Positions 42,704 through 51,961 of a stretch of DNA of 56,200 nucleotides are shown piece by piece. Source of the DNA: an uncultured Porphyromonadaceae bacterium (GTDB taxonomy: Bacteria; Bacteroidota; Bacteroidia; Bacteroidales; Muribaculaceae); the NCBI GenBank assembly GCA_947175425.1, contig CAMWMR010000017.1, forward strand, positions 1 through 56,200. The letters are read 5' to 3'. Under the pieces are notes generated by a model. That model was not told where the DNA came from, ran no database searches, and saw only the letters and a list, made by a program, of their open reading frames with translations. The stretch's first letter is position 1. Each line of letters starts with the position of its first letter. The translations under genes and the position numbers were made by a program.

Positions 42704-44086
42704 ATGCAACAACGTTCTCTGCGCATAACAGGCGCTATCATTACATCAGTCATTCTTGCCGCAGGGGCTGCCTCCTGCGGCAAAAACCATGAATCTTCCG
42801 ACGGGCACGAACTACCCGATACCCTTAAAGTTGTAACTCTGTACGGGCCAAGTTCCTATTTCCTCTATAAGGACGAACCTATGGGCTACGATTATACTCT
42901 TGTCGACAGCCTTGCCAAACAAAAAGGAATGGTACTCGACCTGCAGGTAGCCCACAGCCTCAGCACAGCCGTTGCAATGCTCGACTCGGGGAAAGTGGAC
43001 CTCATTGCATACGAAGTGCCCATAACGAGCCATTACCGTCAGTTCGTTGTTCCTTGCGGACCCGAGAACTATACCACCCAGGTACTTGTACAGCCCAAAA
43101 AGAAAGGCGAAGTACCCATTACCGACATTACCCAGCTTGTTGGCAAGGAAGTATATGTTGAGAAGGACAGCAAATATTTGCGCCGACTCCAAAACCTCAA
43201 CGACGAACTTGGCGGGGGTATCGAAATCCGCGAGGTCGACAGCGACAGCCTAATCACCGAAGACCTCATCGAAATGGTGAACGACGGTAAAATTCCGCTC
43301 ACTATTGTAGACAGCGACATTGCAAAACTTAACCGCACCTATTATCCCGGACTTGACATCAGCCTCGACGTAAGCTTCCCTCAAAGGGCATCGTGGGCTG
43401 TTGCGCCCGACAAAGCATGGCTCGGCGATTCCATAAACTCCTGGTTTGCCGAGGCCGAACCTCAGGAGATTAACAAGGAGCTGCTGAAACGCTACTTCGA
43501 GCAGACTAAATATACCCCGACTGTAAGCTTCGATTTCTCCAAAGGATACATCTCGCAGTACGATAATATTTTTAAAAAATATGCACCTAATATCGACTGG
43601 GACTGGCGTCTGCTGGCCGCTCAGGCATATCAGGAAAGTCGTTTCAAGCCTAACGCCCGCTCATGGGTCGGAGCTCGCGGACTTATGCAGATTATGCCCG
43701 CCACTGCACGCGGATACCGTACAAGTGTTTCTCAGTTAGGCAATCCCGAAGTGAGCGTAAAAGTTGCAACACAACTCCTTGCCGACCTCGACAGCTATCT
43801 GCTTAAATATGTTCCCGACGACAAAGAACGCCTCAAATTCGTTATTGCGGCTTATAATGTGGGCATTGCGCACGTTTACGATGCAATTGCGCTTGCTAAA
43901 AAATACGGACTCGACCCCGAGGTATGGGACAACAACGTATCCAAAGCAATATTAATGAAAATGAATCCCACTTATTATAACGACCCTGTGGTGAAGTACG
44001 GCTATTGCCGTGGAACCGAAACGGTTAATTACGTCCAAAAAATAACCGATTTCTACGAGCAGGCACGTCGCGAAATAAGCGCTTAA
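42704..44086 (+). CDS. MltF-like membrane-bound lytic transglycosylase
   Basis: A 460-residue lipoprotein. The ATG at 42704 is chosen because a lipoprotein signal follows at once (ILAAGAASC, Cys25). Residues about 45-265 form a substrate-binding-protein-like (SBP family 3) domain; residues about 285-420 form the lytic transglycosylase SLT domain with the catalytic glutamate in AAQAYQESRF (near 311) and ARGLMQIMPATARGY. This is the MltF arrangement; the enzyme cleaves peptidoglycan glycan strands with 1,6-anhydro product. It is 38 bp from purM. Confidence 0.92.
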   Translation: MQQRSLRITGAIITSVILAAGAASCGKNHESSDGHELPDTLKVVTLYGPSSYFLYKDEPMGYDYTLVDSLAKQKGMVLDLQVAHSLSTAVAMLDSGKVDLIAYEVPITSHYRQFVVPCGPENYTTQVLVQPKKKGEVPITDITQLVGKEVYVEKDSKYLRRLQNLNDELGGGIEIREVDSDSLITEDLIEMVNDGKIPLTIVDSDIAKLNRTYYPGLDISLDVSFPQRASWAVAPDKAWLGDSINSWFAEAEPQEINKELLKRYFEQTKYTPTVSFDFSKGYISQYDNIFKKYAPNIDWDWRLLAAQAYQESRFKPNARSWVGARGLMQIMPATARGYRTSVSQLGNPEVSVKVATQLLADLDSYLLKYVPDDKERLKFVIAAYNVGIAHVYDAIALAKKYGLDPEVWDNNVSKAILMKMNPTYYNDPVVKYGYCRGTETVNYVQKITDFYEQARREISA

Positions 44087-44124
44087 TCATGTTATTTCCA
44101 TCAATAAACCAATTTCACACTACT

Positions 44125-44676
44125 ATGAAAAGAAAATTTATGAAAGCCGCACTCGCATGCGTAATCGGCGTGTCGATGCTCTCGATGCAAAGTTGCATTG
44201 GCAGCTTTGCACTCACCTCCCGCCTCATGGGTTGGAACAAAACTGTAGGAAACAAATTCCTTAACGAACTTGTGTTCTTTGCCTTTTGGGTACTTCCCGT
44301 TTACGAAGTAACCGCATTGGCCGACGTGCTCGTGCTTAACAGCATCGAATTCTGGAGCGGCGAAAACCCCATGGCAAAAGGTACAAAAGTTATCGACGGC
44401 AACGATGGCCGCTACCTCGTGCAATGCGATGGAAAAGGCTACGACATTGTAAGCTGCAACGACGGTTCAAAAGTTCGCCTCGACTTTGACTCTGCCACAC
44501 AAACATGGAGCTACACAGCCGGAGAACAAAGCGGCGTACTGTTCACTTTTGTTGATGACAATCACGTGAAACTCCCCGTAAACGGCGGCAACGAGTATCG
44601 CACTATCGAAATATCACAAGCCGGAGTTTACGCATATCAGCAAATTACCGGTGCACAAAACCTCGCAATCCGATAA
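44125..44676 (+). CDS. DUF3332 lipoprotein
   Basis: A 183-residue protein of DUF3332 (PF11810). The start at 44125 places a lipoprotein signal at the N terminus (IGVSMLSMQSC, Cys24), so it should be attached to a membrane. The characteristic stretch GSFALTSRLMGWNKTVGNKF follows, then a hydrophobic segment (ELVFFAFWVLPVYEVTALAD) and a beta-rich C-terminal half. Function is unknown. It follows the transglycosylase by 38 bp and is closed by a strong terminator. Confidence 0.85.
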   Translation: MKRKFMKAALACVIGVSMLSMQSCIGSFALTSRLMGWNKTVGNKFLNELVFFAFWVLPVYEVTALADVLVLNSIEFWSGENPMAKGTKVIDGNDGRYLVQCDGKGYDIVSCNDGSKVRLDFDSATQTWSYTAGEQSGVLFTFVDDNHVKLPVNGGNEYRTIEISQAGVYAYQQITGAQNLAIR

Positions 44677-44697
44677 TTTTAATCCACAATAAAAACC

Positions 44698-44733
44698 GGC
44701 AGCGCCTCAACCTCAGGGCGCTGTCGTTTTTTT
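44698..44733 (+). terminator. Terminator after the DUF3332 gene
   Basis: CAGCGCC/GGCGCTG stem (44700-44706 with 44717-44723, extendable by a G.U pair) followed by seven T. Confidence 0.92.
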
Positions 44734-44797
44734 ATATAATTATATAATGTATTAAGTTGCTTCCATAAAGTCGTTTTGCAACAGCTCCCCTAATAGT

Positions 44798-46024
44798 TTA
44801 TTTGTAGATTATTTTCTTGCCGTTACGAATATAGATATTCCCGCCTTTCGGATTATCTACTATAATGCCTTGCAGATTGTAGTAGGGATAGGCAAATTCA
44901 GAATCCTCAGTTATAACTTCAATACCGCCACATTGAATTGTAACATCGCAGTGTGCGTTTTTAACGCCTTGACTTGTAACCGTGCCCTCCGGAATATCTA
45001 TCGAAAAGCCCCACTCATCATCACGTGTGTATCCGCCAAAGTCACACACAAGAACCCAACAGTTGGTATCAGTATCAAGCCGTGGTGTCACTTCCATTAT
45101 AATTTGTGCCGTCGGGTAAATTTCGCGAAGAATAACCTTGGCGTCTGCAGCAATTTCTATGGGACGGTCAAATCTGAATGAAACTTCGCCCAAGATTCCG
45201 GAATAATCTGTAAAAAGACTGCACCAATCGTACACGAATGAATCCTCGTTACCATTATACCCCCCAATAAAATTGAAGACAATTTCATCATTTACAATAT
45301 CCTCGCGATATATTGCGCAGGCACTGCCGGCAGGCAACACGAGTTTGTAATTCACGCCCTTATCAAAGGTCATGTATTCTTCGAAAGCCGGTTGAGCACT
45401 ATCGAAGCCCCAGTCGCCGGCAATCTCTGCCGGAATCTCGGCAATTTTTTCATTTTCGCGATAGAGGTTGAACTTTGGCTGTCCTACAGCTTTAACATCA
45501 AACTTCCAAAAGAAAACGATGAAATCGTTTGAGTCATAAAGTTCTTGTCCATCTGTTGTACCATATGTAGGGCCAAGCGTGGACGGAACGCTGAATGAGG
45601 TTCGGATTGCTCCATTAACAAGTTGGTAAATACCCTCCTCCATTTCAGTCCAACCAATGACACCTTCGGGAAGGCACAACTGATAGGTAACACCTTTGGG
45701 GAGATTCTGCTTCTCGAAATGCACATTCAGGATTCCCTCGGTAGATTTGCTGCTTGAAGAATTGATGATTTCGAGCGAAGTGGCTTCGGCAACAACCACC
45801 CCGTTGGCCTGAATGGTAACAGGGGTGCTTACACCATCCATCAGTTTGATGGCGCGGTCAAATTTTATCCCCACTTCTTCAAGAGGATACACGAACGGCT
45901 TGTCCGACTTTATCGTGTAAGATACCGGCCACATTACCGGAGCTGTCGTGCCCGAATTTCCTGAATAGACAACTTGTAATCCGAATAGGACACATACAAT
46001 TGAGATGAATAATTTTGTTCTCAT
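44798..46024 (-). CDS. Secreted beta-rich protein with sorting-type tail
   Basis: A 408-residue exported protein with a signal peptide (residues about 1-21, ending near VVYSGNS). The body is built of repeated beta-sandwich-like units of about 110-120 residues with echoing phrases (SLEVGIKFDRAIKLMDG type, then FRFDRPIEIAAD, and VTIQANG / VTIQCGG). No catalytic motif is visible. The last 35 residues (YYNLQGI, GGNIYIRNGKKIIYK) match the tail of two other proteins here. It is convergent with the DUF3332 gene and divergent from the adhesin-like gene. Confidence 0.75.
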   Translation of the reverse strand: MRTKLFISIVCVLFGLQVVYSGNSGTTAPVMWPVSYTIKSDKPFVYPLEEVGIKFDRAIKLMDGVSTPVTIQANGVVVAEATSLEIINSSSSKSTEGILNVHFEKQNLPKGVTYQLCLPEGVIGWTEMEEGIYQLVNGAIRTSFSVPSTLGPTYGTTDGQELYDSNDFIVFFWKFDVKAVGQPKFNLYRENEKIAEIPAEIAGDWGFDSAQPAFEEYMTFDKGVNYKLVLPAGSACAIYREDIVNDEIVFNFIGGYNGNEDSFVYDWCSLFTDYSGILGEVSFRFDRPIEIAADAKVILREIYPTAQIIMEVTPRLDTDTNCWVLVCDFGGYTRDDEWGFSIDIPEGTVTSQGVKNAHCDVTIQCGGIEVITEDSEFAYPYYNLQGIIVDNPKGGNIYIRNGKKIIYK

Positions 46025-46101
46025 ACGCTTAATGGTTTTTATCGCCGCAAATTAACGAAAAAAAATGAATTACGCATAAAACTTGTTTTATTCGCCCGAA
46101 T

Positions 46102-46134
46102 TTTGCAAGATTTATAAACCATGCTTTACCTTTG
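46102..46134 (+). promoter_or_regulatory. Distal promoter candidate of the adhesin-like gene
   Basis: TTTG (46102-46105), 21 bp, then TACCTTTG (46127-46134). It lies about 170 bp before the ATG. Confidence 0.6.
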
Positions 46135-46208
46135 CCCGGAAATGCCTGCGGCTTACTCTCATCCTCTACCTTATACGATAGGCAGCTTAAAATTTAATTA
46201 GGAAGTTT

Positions 46209-46239
46209 TTTGCTTTTTATAAAAAAAGAGTTAATTTTG
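46209..46239 (+). promoter_or_regulatory. Proximal promoter of the adhesin-like gene; decides its start codon
   Basis: TTTG (46209-46212), 19 bp, then TAATTTTG (46232-46239). The start near 46246 means the in-frame ATG at 46210 cannot be used from this promoter; the ATG at 46303 can. Confidence 0.8.
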
Positions 46240-46302
46240 CCATTGACATTATTCCGGATACACATTTTTCTATATTTATCAATTTATTCCAATATATACA
46301 AT

Positions 46303-49300
46303 ATGACCAGATTTAATCATTTTCTCACATTAGCTTTAATGGCCTTTGCCGGCTCAGGCTATGCAGCCGCAATGGAATGGAGCTACGACTGGCCCGACAG
46401 TTACTCGGCAGCTACCGAAAAAAATAATGAGTATCCGGGAGGATTTTTCAACTTTGGCAGCTACTACTTCGAAGACATCACCTCCATTTCCCGCACTCTC
46501 AACGGAAAATTGTGGACTATCAACTTCGAGCCTAAAACCAAACTTGTGTACATGTCGTCGACAGGTCAATGTGTAGGTTCAACGGGGGGGTTCACTCATG
46601 AATTCTCACTCGTTTCCGACGGCTTCGACGGCAAAGTCAACAGCATTAAAGTGAGCTGTCGCACCAAAGCCGAAGGAAGTACCGTGCAGGTAAAAGTTGG
46701 CGGGAATGCATATGTGTGCAATGGCGAAAGCAGTGTAAACTACTATCAAAGCGGTACAACTCCGGTAGAATACGAATTCGTCCCCGGCGATGCCGGAGCC
46801 TCCGAAGGTACTGTCGAATTGCTGTTCGACATTCCCAATGCAGCCAATAACTCCTACGTAAAAATGCTGTCGGTAAGCACCGAAGACGTGGCCACCAATG
46901 TAGAAGCACCGGCCATATCTCCTGCCGGCGGAACTTTCGACGAACCCGTTGAAATCACACTCTCGGCAAACGACGGTGCCACCATATATTACACCCTCGA
47001 CGGAAGCAATCCACGCACTTCGGGAACAGAATACACGGCTCCTTTCAAAATCGAAAGCAGCTGCACACTTAAGGCCGTTGCCAAGGAAGGCGAGGCTTAC
47101 AGCGAAGCAGCCGAAGCAAGCTATACCATACGTGTCAGTCCCGAACTGAAATTTGTTAAGGAATCCCTTACCATAGAGCTCCTTGAGGAGGACATGGCAC
47201 TCCTCGACAACCCCTATAACGTTTCGCCTATCACCTACAAAAGCTCCAACCTGGCAGTTGCATATGTAGATAAATACGGCGTTATAAGCACCTATGGCAT
47301 TGGCGAAACGGAAATTACAGCAAGTTTTGCCGGCAACGACAAATATTTTGATCAAACACTTACCCTGCCGGTTACCATTGTTGCCAAAGAGCCACTGGCC
47401 GGCCTCACCGTCACTCCTGCAGGAGGAACGTTCAACGAGGCTGTGGAAGTAAACGTTAAAGTCACCGACCCGCGTGCCGTCACCTTGTGGTATCACATCG
47501 GCGACAAACCCGCCGAAACCGACGACCTTGGCATTATCGAAGACTTTGAAATTCATCCCGCTACCGAAATGACTCTCACCCTCGATAAATCGTGCGTCCT
47601 CTCGGTTCAGGCCATGGGCAACAACATCTGGAGCGAAATGCAGGTGCTGACCTTTGATATCCAACTCCCCCTCCACGCCGATTTCGAGGCCGGCAACAGC
47701 TACGAAACTTGCTATTACAACGGTTTCGACTCGCCCGATGAAGCAAACGAATGGAGCACTTCGCAAGGTTCAAGCTGGGGACTTACTGCTGAAACCGGAT
47801 TCAACGGACTCCCGCCATTCTCAAGCATTAATCCCGATAGCCAATACTCTCTTTTCCACCGTTATATGAATACCGGTGACATTTCTGCGGCTACATCTCC
47901 CGACATTGTCATTCCCGAACGCGGACGCGTAAGCTTCTACGCTGCTTTCAATCCTGTCTGGATTTATTACGGTAACCTGCAGCTCTATATATGCGAAACT
48001 GCCCAAGGCTCTACTCCTCTCAAAATATGGGATGCATTCCTGGCCTCGCAGGATGCCGCCACCGACGATATTAAATGGAACCGCTACACAGTGGAACTCG
48101 CCCAATATGCCGGAAAAGAAGTGTATTTCGCTTTCACCTACAGCCTTACCGACGGCGATAACGTCCTCATCGACGACTTTACCGTAGAAGCCCCCAAAAG
48201 CGATGTCAGCACGGTAACCGTAAACGTTGGCGATGTGCTTGCATTCCGCGACCTATCCACAGGCGAGCCCGAAAGCTACCTTTGGGAATTCGAAGGTGCC
48301 GTTCCTGCAACATCCACCCTACCAAACCCCGAAGTCGTATATCCCGAAGCAGGTACTTATAGTGTGACTCTCACCGTAAGCAAGGGCGACGAAACCGACA
48401 AACTTGTGCGAGACTCCTATGTCGTTGCCCGTGCAGTAGCACCAACAGCTGCAATAGGTATTCCCGAGGGCGTGTACTACTCGCCCGAAGCAGCAATTGC
48501 TGTTCCCGTTGGAGTGAATCTCACATTTACCGATGCCTCCAAAGGAATGCCCACAAAATTTGAATGGACACTCCCCGGCACAAACATCGAAACATCCAAC
48601 GAACAGAATGTGACCGTTAAATACGTAATGGAAGGCATGTTCGATGTCGACCTCACAGTAAGCAACGCCGCCGGAAAATCGGAAACCTACCTCCATGGAG
48701 TCAAAGCCGGCGGCGAAACACTCGTATGGAACATCCCTGCCGAAGACAACGATAAACTCGGTGTCGTACAGTTAGGCTGGTACGGCAACTACGGCGGCAC
48801 AAACTGGCTGGATATGACAGCCTTTGCCGAAAAATTCGACACTCCTGTCTATGAAGCCACTATCGGAAGCGTGAACGTTTATTTCGGGGCTGCCGAATAT
48901 GTTTCGGCCGATGCTCCCATAACAGTTGCCATAGCACTCCCCGATGAAAACGGAATGCCCGGCGAAGTGATTGCAAAGAGCACATTGCCCGTCAGCCGCA
49001 TTGTGGATGCCTCCACCACATACAACGATCCCACCGAATTTGTCCTCGACAAGGAAGTGACAGTCAATACCGCTTTCTTCGTAACAATAAGCGGATTCCC
49101 CAACGATTACAGCGCCGACGGTGAAGACAACATTGCAATGTACGCCCTCCGACGCACCGACGGCAAGAACACTGCCTACCACTACCTGCCTGCCGAAGAC
49201 GGCGGTAACGGCGGCGACTGGTATGCTCAGGAAGAAGATCACGCTTCGTTTGCCATTGCGCCTCTGTTAAAATTCAAGGAAGGTCCGCTGGAAGCAGTAA

Positions 49301-49437
49301 CAAACATCGAAACTTCATCCGATGCGGCTGCCGAATACTACAACCTTCAGGGCGTGCGCGTTAACAATAAAAACCTCGCTCCCGGCATATACATCATGCG
49401 CAAGGGCGACAATGTAAGCAAGCAATTCATCAAATAA
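46303..49437 (+). CDS. Large secreted adhesin-like protein with CHB_HEX_C, cleaved-adhesin and PKD domains
   Basis: A 1044-residue exported protein with a signal peptide ending near GSGYAAA. In order: an N-terminal beta region (20-195); a chitobiase C-terminal-like domain (about 202-279, DGATIYYTLDGSNP); a second, diverged copy (about 366-452); a cleaved-adhesin/jelly-roll domain (about 462-629, NGFDSP to LIDDFTVE); two PKD-like domains (about 634-709, LWEFEGAVP; 732-802); a beta domain (806-996); and the shared tail (1006-1044, YYNLQGVRV, LAPGIYIMRKG). It probably binds carbohydrate or protein at the cell surface. No enzyme motif is seen. Single gene with two promoter candidates. Confidence 0.85.
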   Translation: MTRFNHFLTLALMAFAGSGYAAAMEWSYDWPDSYSAATEKNNEYPGGFFNFGSYYFEDITSISRTLNGKLWTINFEPKTKLVYMSSTGQCVGSTGGFTHEFSLVSDGFDGKVNSIKVSCRTKAEGSTVQVKVGGNAYVCNGESSVNYYQSGTTPVEYEFVPGDAGASEGTVELLFDIPNAANNSYVKMLSVSTEDVATNVEAPAISPAGGTFDEPVEITLSANDGATIYYTLDGSNPRTSGTEYTAPFKIESSCTLKAVAKEGEAYSEAAEASYTIRVSPELKFVKESLTIELLEEDMALLDNPYNVSPITYKSSNLAVAYVDKYGVISTYGIGETEITASFAGNDKYFDQTLTLPVTIVAKEPLAGLTVTPAGGTFNEAVEVNVKVTDPRAVTLWYHIGDKPAETDDLGIIEDFEIHPATEMTLTLDKSCVLSVQAMGNNIWSEMQVLTFDIQLPLHADFEAGNSYETCYYNGFDSPDEANEWSTSQGSSWGLTAETGFNGLPPFSSINPDSQYSLFHRYMNTGDISAATSPDIVIPERGRVSFYAAFNPVWIYYGNLQLYICETAQGSTPLKIWDAFLASQDAATDDIKWNRYTVELAQYAGKEVYFAFTYSLTDGDNVLIDDFTVEAPKSDVSTVTVNVGDVLAFRDLSTGEPESYLWEFEGAVPATSTLPNPEVVYPEAGTYSVTLTVSKGDETDKLVRDSYVVARAVAPTAAIGIPEGVYYSPEAAIAVPVGVNLTFTDASKGMPTKFEWTLPGTNIETSNEQNVTVKYVMEGMFDVDLTVSNAAGKSETYLHGVKAGGETLVWNIPAEDNDKLGVVQLGWYGNYGGTNWLDMTAFAEKFDTPVYEATIGSVNVYFGAAEYVSADAPITVAIALPDENGMPGEVIAKSTLPVSRIVDASTTYNDPTEFVLDKEVTVNTAFFVTISGFPNDYSADGEDNIAMYALRRTDGKNTAYHYLPAEDGGNGGDWYAQEEDHASFAIAPLLKFKEGPLEAVTNIETSSDAAAEYYNLQGVRVNNKNLAPGIYIMRKGDNVSKQFIK

Positions 49438-49459
49438 CCCGTTTACATACAAAACTATA

Positions 49460-49489
49460 GGCCGCATCACTTTGCCGGATGCGGCCTTT
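49460..49489 (+). terminator. Terminator after the adhesin-like gene
   Basis: Perfect nine-pair stem GGCCGCATC/GATGCGGCC (49460-49468, 49478-49486) followed by T-rich sequence. It can also serve the convergent NlpC/P60 gene. Confidence 0.85.
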
Positions 49490-49514
49490 ATTTTATCTGT
49501 AATAAAACACACTC

Positions 49515-50309
49515 TCAAAAGCGCATGGCACGCTTTACCGAAGCGCGTATGCTGTCGGCCTCCTCTTTTTTATTTGCAGCCTCAGGGGCGCGTGTGGACG
49601 GAGGGTGAACCGACGCTACCGAATCGGACTGCATTTCAACAGGTTTCGCCAAAAGTTCCTCCAAGCTTATGGCAGGCTCAGGCATGACAACAGGCTTTGA
49701 TTCAAGCTCTTTTATCGGTTTCGCGGGCGATTTTCTTCGCGGCCCGTACAACTCATCAAACGCAGCTCCATTATCAACCGCCACGGGGCTGTCCATAGAA
49801 GGAACACGTCCCGCCGAATGATAATGACGTTTATAGTAATCCTGCTCGAGATTGCTTATAATAACACCTCGGGAACTTGAGGCATGAATAAAATCGCCGT
49901 CGCTGATATATATTCCAACGTGCCCGACCTTGCTCCCGCCGACTTTGGTTGCAAAAAAAACAAGGTCGCCCGGCGCAAGTCCCGAGCGCTTAAGCGGCTT
50001 GCAGAATTGTTGTTGCGAACGGCTGTCGCGAGGCAGTTTAATGGAAGCCGCATCACGATATACACACATCACCATCCCCGAGCAATCGGTTCCTTTACGG
50101 CTTTCGCCCCCGTAACGATAAGGAGTGCCGAGCCACTTTTTGGCCTCACTCAAAATTCGTTGACGCGTTTTGCCAGGAATAACCCTTGCCGGAGGAGTCT
50201 CAATTTTTTCAAGAGGCTCATAACGTCCTCGCGATACATGCCGTTTCGACGTGCATGCACCCGCAAGTAGCGCAAGGGCTATAAATATATGTTCTGCTCG
50301 GCAACGCAT
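49515..50309 (-). CDS. NlpC/P60 family lipoprotein endopeptidase
   Basis: A 264-residue protein with a lipoprotein signal (FIALALLAGACTS, Cys19). Residues about 50-165 are an NlpC/P60 domain: nucleophile Cys in GTDCSGMVM (near 76), first His in VGHVGIYI (near 129), and the third polar residue in FIHASSS (near 140). Such enzymes cut the D-gamma-glutamyl-diaminopimelate bond of peptidoglycan. The last 90 residues are a low-complexity tail rich in Pro, Glu and Ala with no fold. It is divergent from ispE; -7 boxes for both lie in the 78-bp gap. Confidence 0.93.
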   Translation of the reverse strand: MRCRAEHIFIALALLAGACTSKRHVSRGRYEPLEKIETPPARVIPGKTRQRILSEAKKWLGTPYRYGGESRKGTDCSGMVMCVYRDAASIKLPRDSRSQQQFCKPLKRSGLAPGDLVFFATKVGGSKVGHVGIYISDGDFIHASSSRGVIISNLEQDYYKRHYHSAGRVPSMDSPVAVDNGAAFDELYGPRRKSPAKPIKELESKPVVMPEPAISLEELLAKPVEMQSDSVASVHPPSTRAPEAANKKEEADSIRASVKRAMRF

Positions 50310-50326
50310 GTTTGTTTATTCGCTTG

Positions 50327-50334
50327 CAAATATA
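50327..50334 (-). promoter_or_regulatory. -7 box of the NlpC/P60 gene
   Basis: TATATTTG on the minus strand, 18 bp before the start codon. No -33 element seen at a fitting distance. Confidence 0.5.
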
Positions 50335-50356
50335 ATGTATTCCCACTGTTTTTCAC

Positions 50357-50364
50357 TAATTTTG
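50357..50364 (+). promoter_or_regulatory. -7 box of ispE
   Basis: TAATTTTG on the plus strand, 24 bp before the ispE ATG. No convincing -33 element. It faces away from the NlpC/P60 -7 box only 22 bp away. Confidence 0.55.
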
Positions 50365-50387
50365 CAATATAAAAAACATAGAACACC

Positions 50388-51248
50388 ATGCTGCTTTTTC
50401 CAAATGCAAAAATAAATATAGGCCTGCGCATATTGCGCCGACGCCCCGACGGTTACCATGATATTGAATCGCTGATGATTCCCGTAGGCTGGTGCGACAT
50501 CCTCGAAATCGTCCCCGCTCAAGGCTCACGCTCTACATTCACTCTTTTGGGCGAAGTTCCGGCCGATATGCGCGACACCGACAACAACCTTGTCGTCAAA
50601 GGACTTAAGGCTCTCGAACGCTACATTGGCCGCGAGTTGCCGCCGCTCGATGTTTATCTGAGCAAACGCATCCCCACAGGCGCAGGGCTTGGAGGAGGTT
50701 CGTCCGACGCCACATTCGCCATTATGGGCGCCAACCGGCTTCTCGGCCTTGGCCTCAACGAATCCGAACTTGCTGCCGTAGCATCCGGTGTCGGTGCCGA
50801 CTGTGCTTTCTTTGTATATAACCGCCCCATGCTTGCTCAAGGAATCGGCGAAATTCTCACACCCGTCGACATGCCCGTTCTGGAAGGCCGAGGCATCCTT
50901 ATTGCAAAACCCGCCACCGAAGCCGTGAGCACACGCGAAGCATACGCCGGCGTGACACCCCGCGAACTCGAAGGCGGCAGTCTTGCCGCAGGAGCGCCCT
51001 TCACAGCCATGCCATTACCCCGGGTGCTTGTAAACGATTTTGAACAATCAATATTTGCACTCCGCCCCGAAATAGCGCGTCTTAAAGAGCATATAGCGGA
51101 AACCGGAGCCGAGTATTGCAGCATGAGCGGCTCCGGAGCTTCGGTAATAGGAATATACCCCACTGCCAAAATGGCAGAAGAGGCTGCTGCAACCATAAAT
51201 GATTGCGAAATATACACCGGCTCACTAAGTTCCGGCCCGATTAACTGA
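50388..51248 (+). CDS. ispE: 4-diphosphocytidyl-2-C-methyl-D-erythritol kinase
   Basis: A 286-residue GHMP-family kinase, fourth step of the MEP route to isoprenoids. Start FPNAKINIGLRILRRRPDGYH is typical, and the ATP-binding GHMP loop PTGAGLGGGSSDA lies near residues 96-108. The C-terminal MSGSGASVIGIYP motif is also present. Length is normal. It precedes grpE by about 100 bp. Confidence 0.97.
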   Translation: MLLFPNAKINIGLRILRRRPDGYHDIESLMIPVGWCDILEIVPAQGSRSTFTLLGEVPADMRDTDNNLVVKGLKALERYIGRELPPLDVYLSKRIPTGAGLGGGSSDATFAIMGANRLLGLGLNESELAAVASGVGADCAFFVYNRPMLAQGIGEILTPVDMPVLEGRGILIAKPATEAVSTREAYAGVTPRELEGGSLAAGAPFTAMPLPRVLVNDFEQSIFALRPEIARLKEHIAETGAEYCSMSGSGASVIGIYPTAKMAEEAAATINDCEIYTGSLSSGPIN

Positions 51249-51350
51249 ACGTTAAAGGCTCTTTTTTTGTTAGATATTCGTGACGAGGCCGTTTTAACAA
51301 TGTTTGGCCGAGTTTTTGTATATGATTCACGATATAAACTATAGCGCAAT

Positions 51351-51950
51351 ATGACACAGAAAAATAAACATAATAACGAGAAAAAAGCAGAACAAACCGA
51401 ACAGGCAGCCGAAAATCCCGAAATAATGGACGTGCTCGAAGAGGATCAGAACGACGAACAGCTCGCCGACGATGAACTTGCCGAAAACGCACGCCTCCAG
51501 AACGAACTCGACGAGGCAAGAGCGCAGATTGAGAAAGAGAAAAACGATTATCTTTTCCTCATGGCCGAATTCGACAATTTCCGCAAACGTGTTATGCGCG
51601 AAAAAGCCGACCTCCTCAAAAACGCTGCCGAACGCGTACTCCTGGGACTGCTTCCTATTGTCGATGACTTTGAACGTGGCCTCGCCGCTACCGAAAACGC
51701 TACCGATGCCGAAGCTATTCGTCACGGCATGGAAATGATTTACAATAAACTCGTCAAGTATCTGGAAGCCAACGGCGTAAAAGCTATGGAAAGCACCGGT
51801 GCCGATTTCGACCCCGAACTCCACGAAGCAATAGCAAACATCCCCGCACCCTCCGACGATCTCAAAGGAAAAGTCATCGATACCACACAAAAGGGATATA
51901 CCCTTAACGATAAAGTACTGCGTCACGCAAAAGTTGCTGTTGGCGAATAA
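51351..51950 (+). CDS. grpE: Nucleotide exchange factor GrpE
   Basis: A 199-residue co-chaperone that releases ADP from DnaK. The N terminus is acidic and coiled (residues 1-60, with [15 protein letters not shown]), then the GrpE signature [20 protein letters not shown] near 65-85 and the C-terminal beta domain ending with [17 protein letters not shown]. It is 11 bp before dnaJ in the classical pair; dnaK is not in the window. I see no obvious heat-shock promoter or CIRCE-type inverted repeat upstream. Confidence 0.97.
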   Translation: MTQKNKHNNEKKAEQTEQAAENPEIMDVLEEDQNDEQLADDELAENARLQNELDEARAQIEKEKNDYLFLMAEFDNFRKRVMREKADLLKNAAERVLLGLLPIVDDFERGLAATENATDAEAIRHGMEMIYNKLVKYLEANGVKAMESTGADFDPELHEAIANIPAPSDDLKGKVIDTTQKGYTLNDKVLRHAKVAVGE

Positions 51951-51961
51951 TATACTCGGCT

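Noticed and set aside
46583-46590. Run of seven G as a contingency frameshift in the adhesin-like gene
   Set aside because: The frame is intact through it, and one run of this length is weak evidence without read variation.
46606-47766. 386-codon minus-strand frame opposite the adhesin-like gene
   Set aside because: Compositional shadow with Phe/Val/Cys bias and no domain or promoter.
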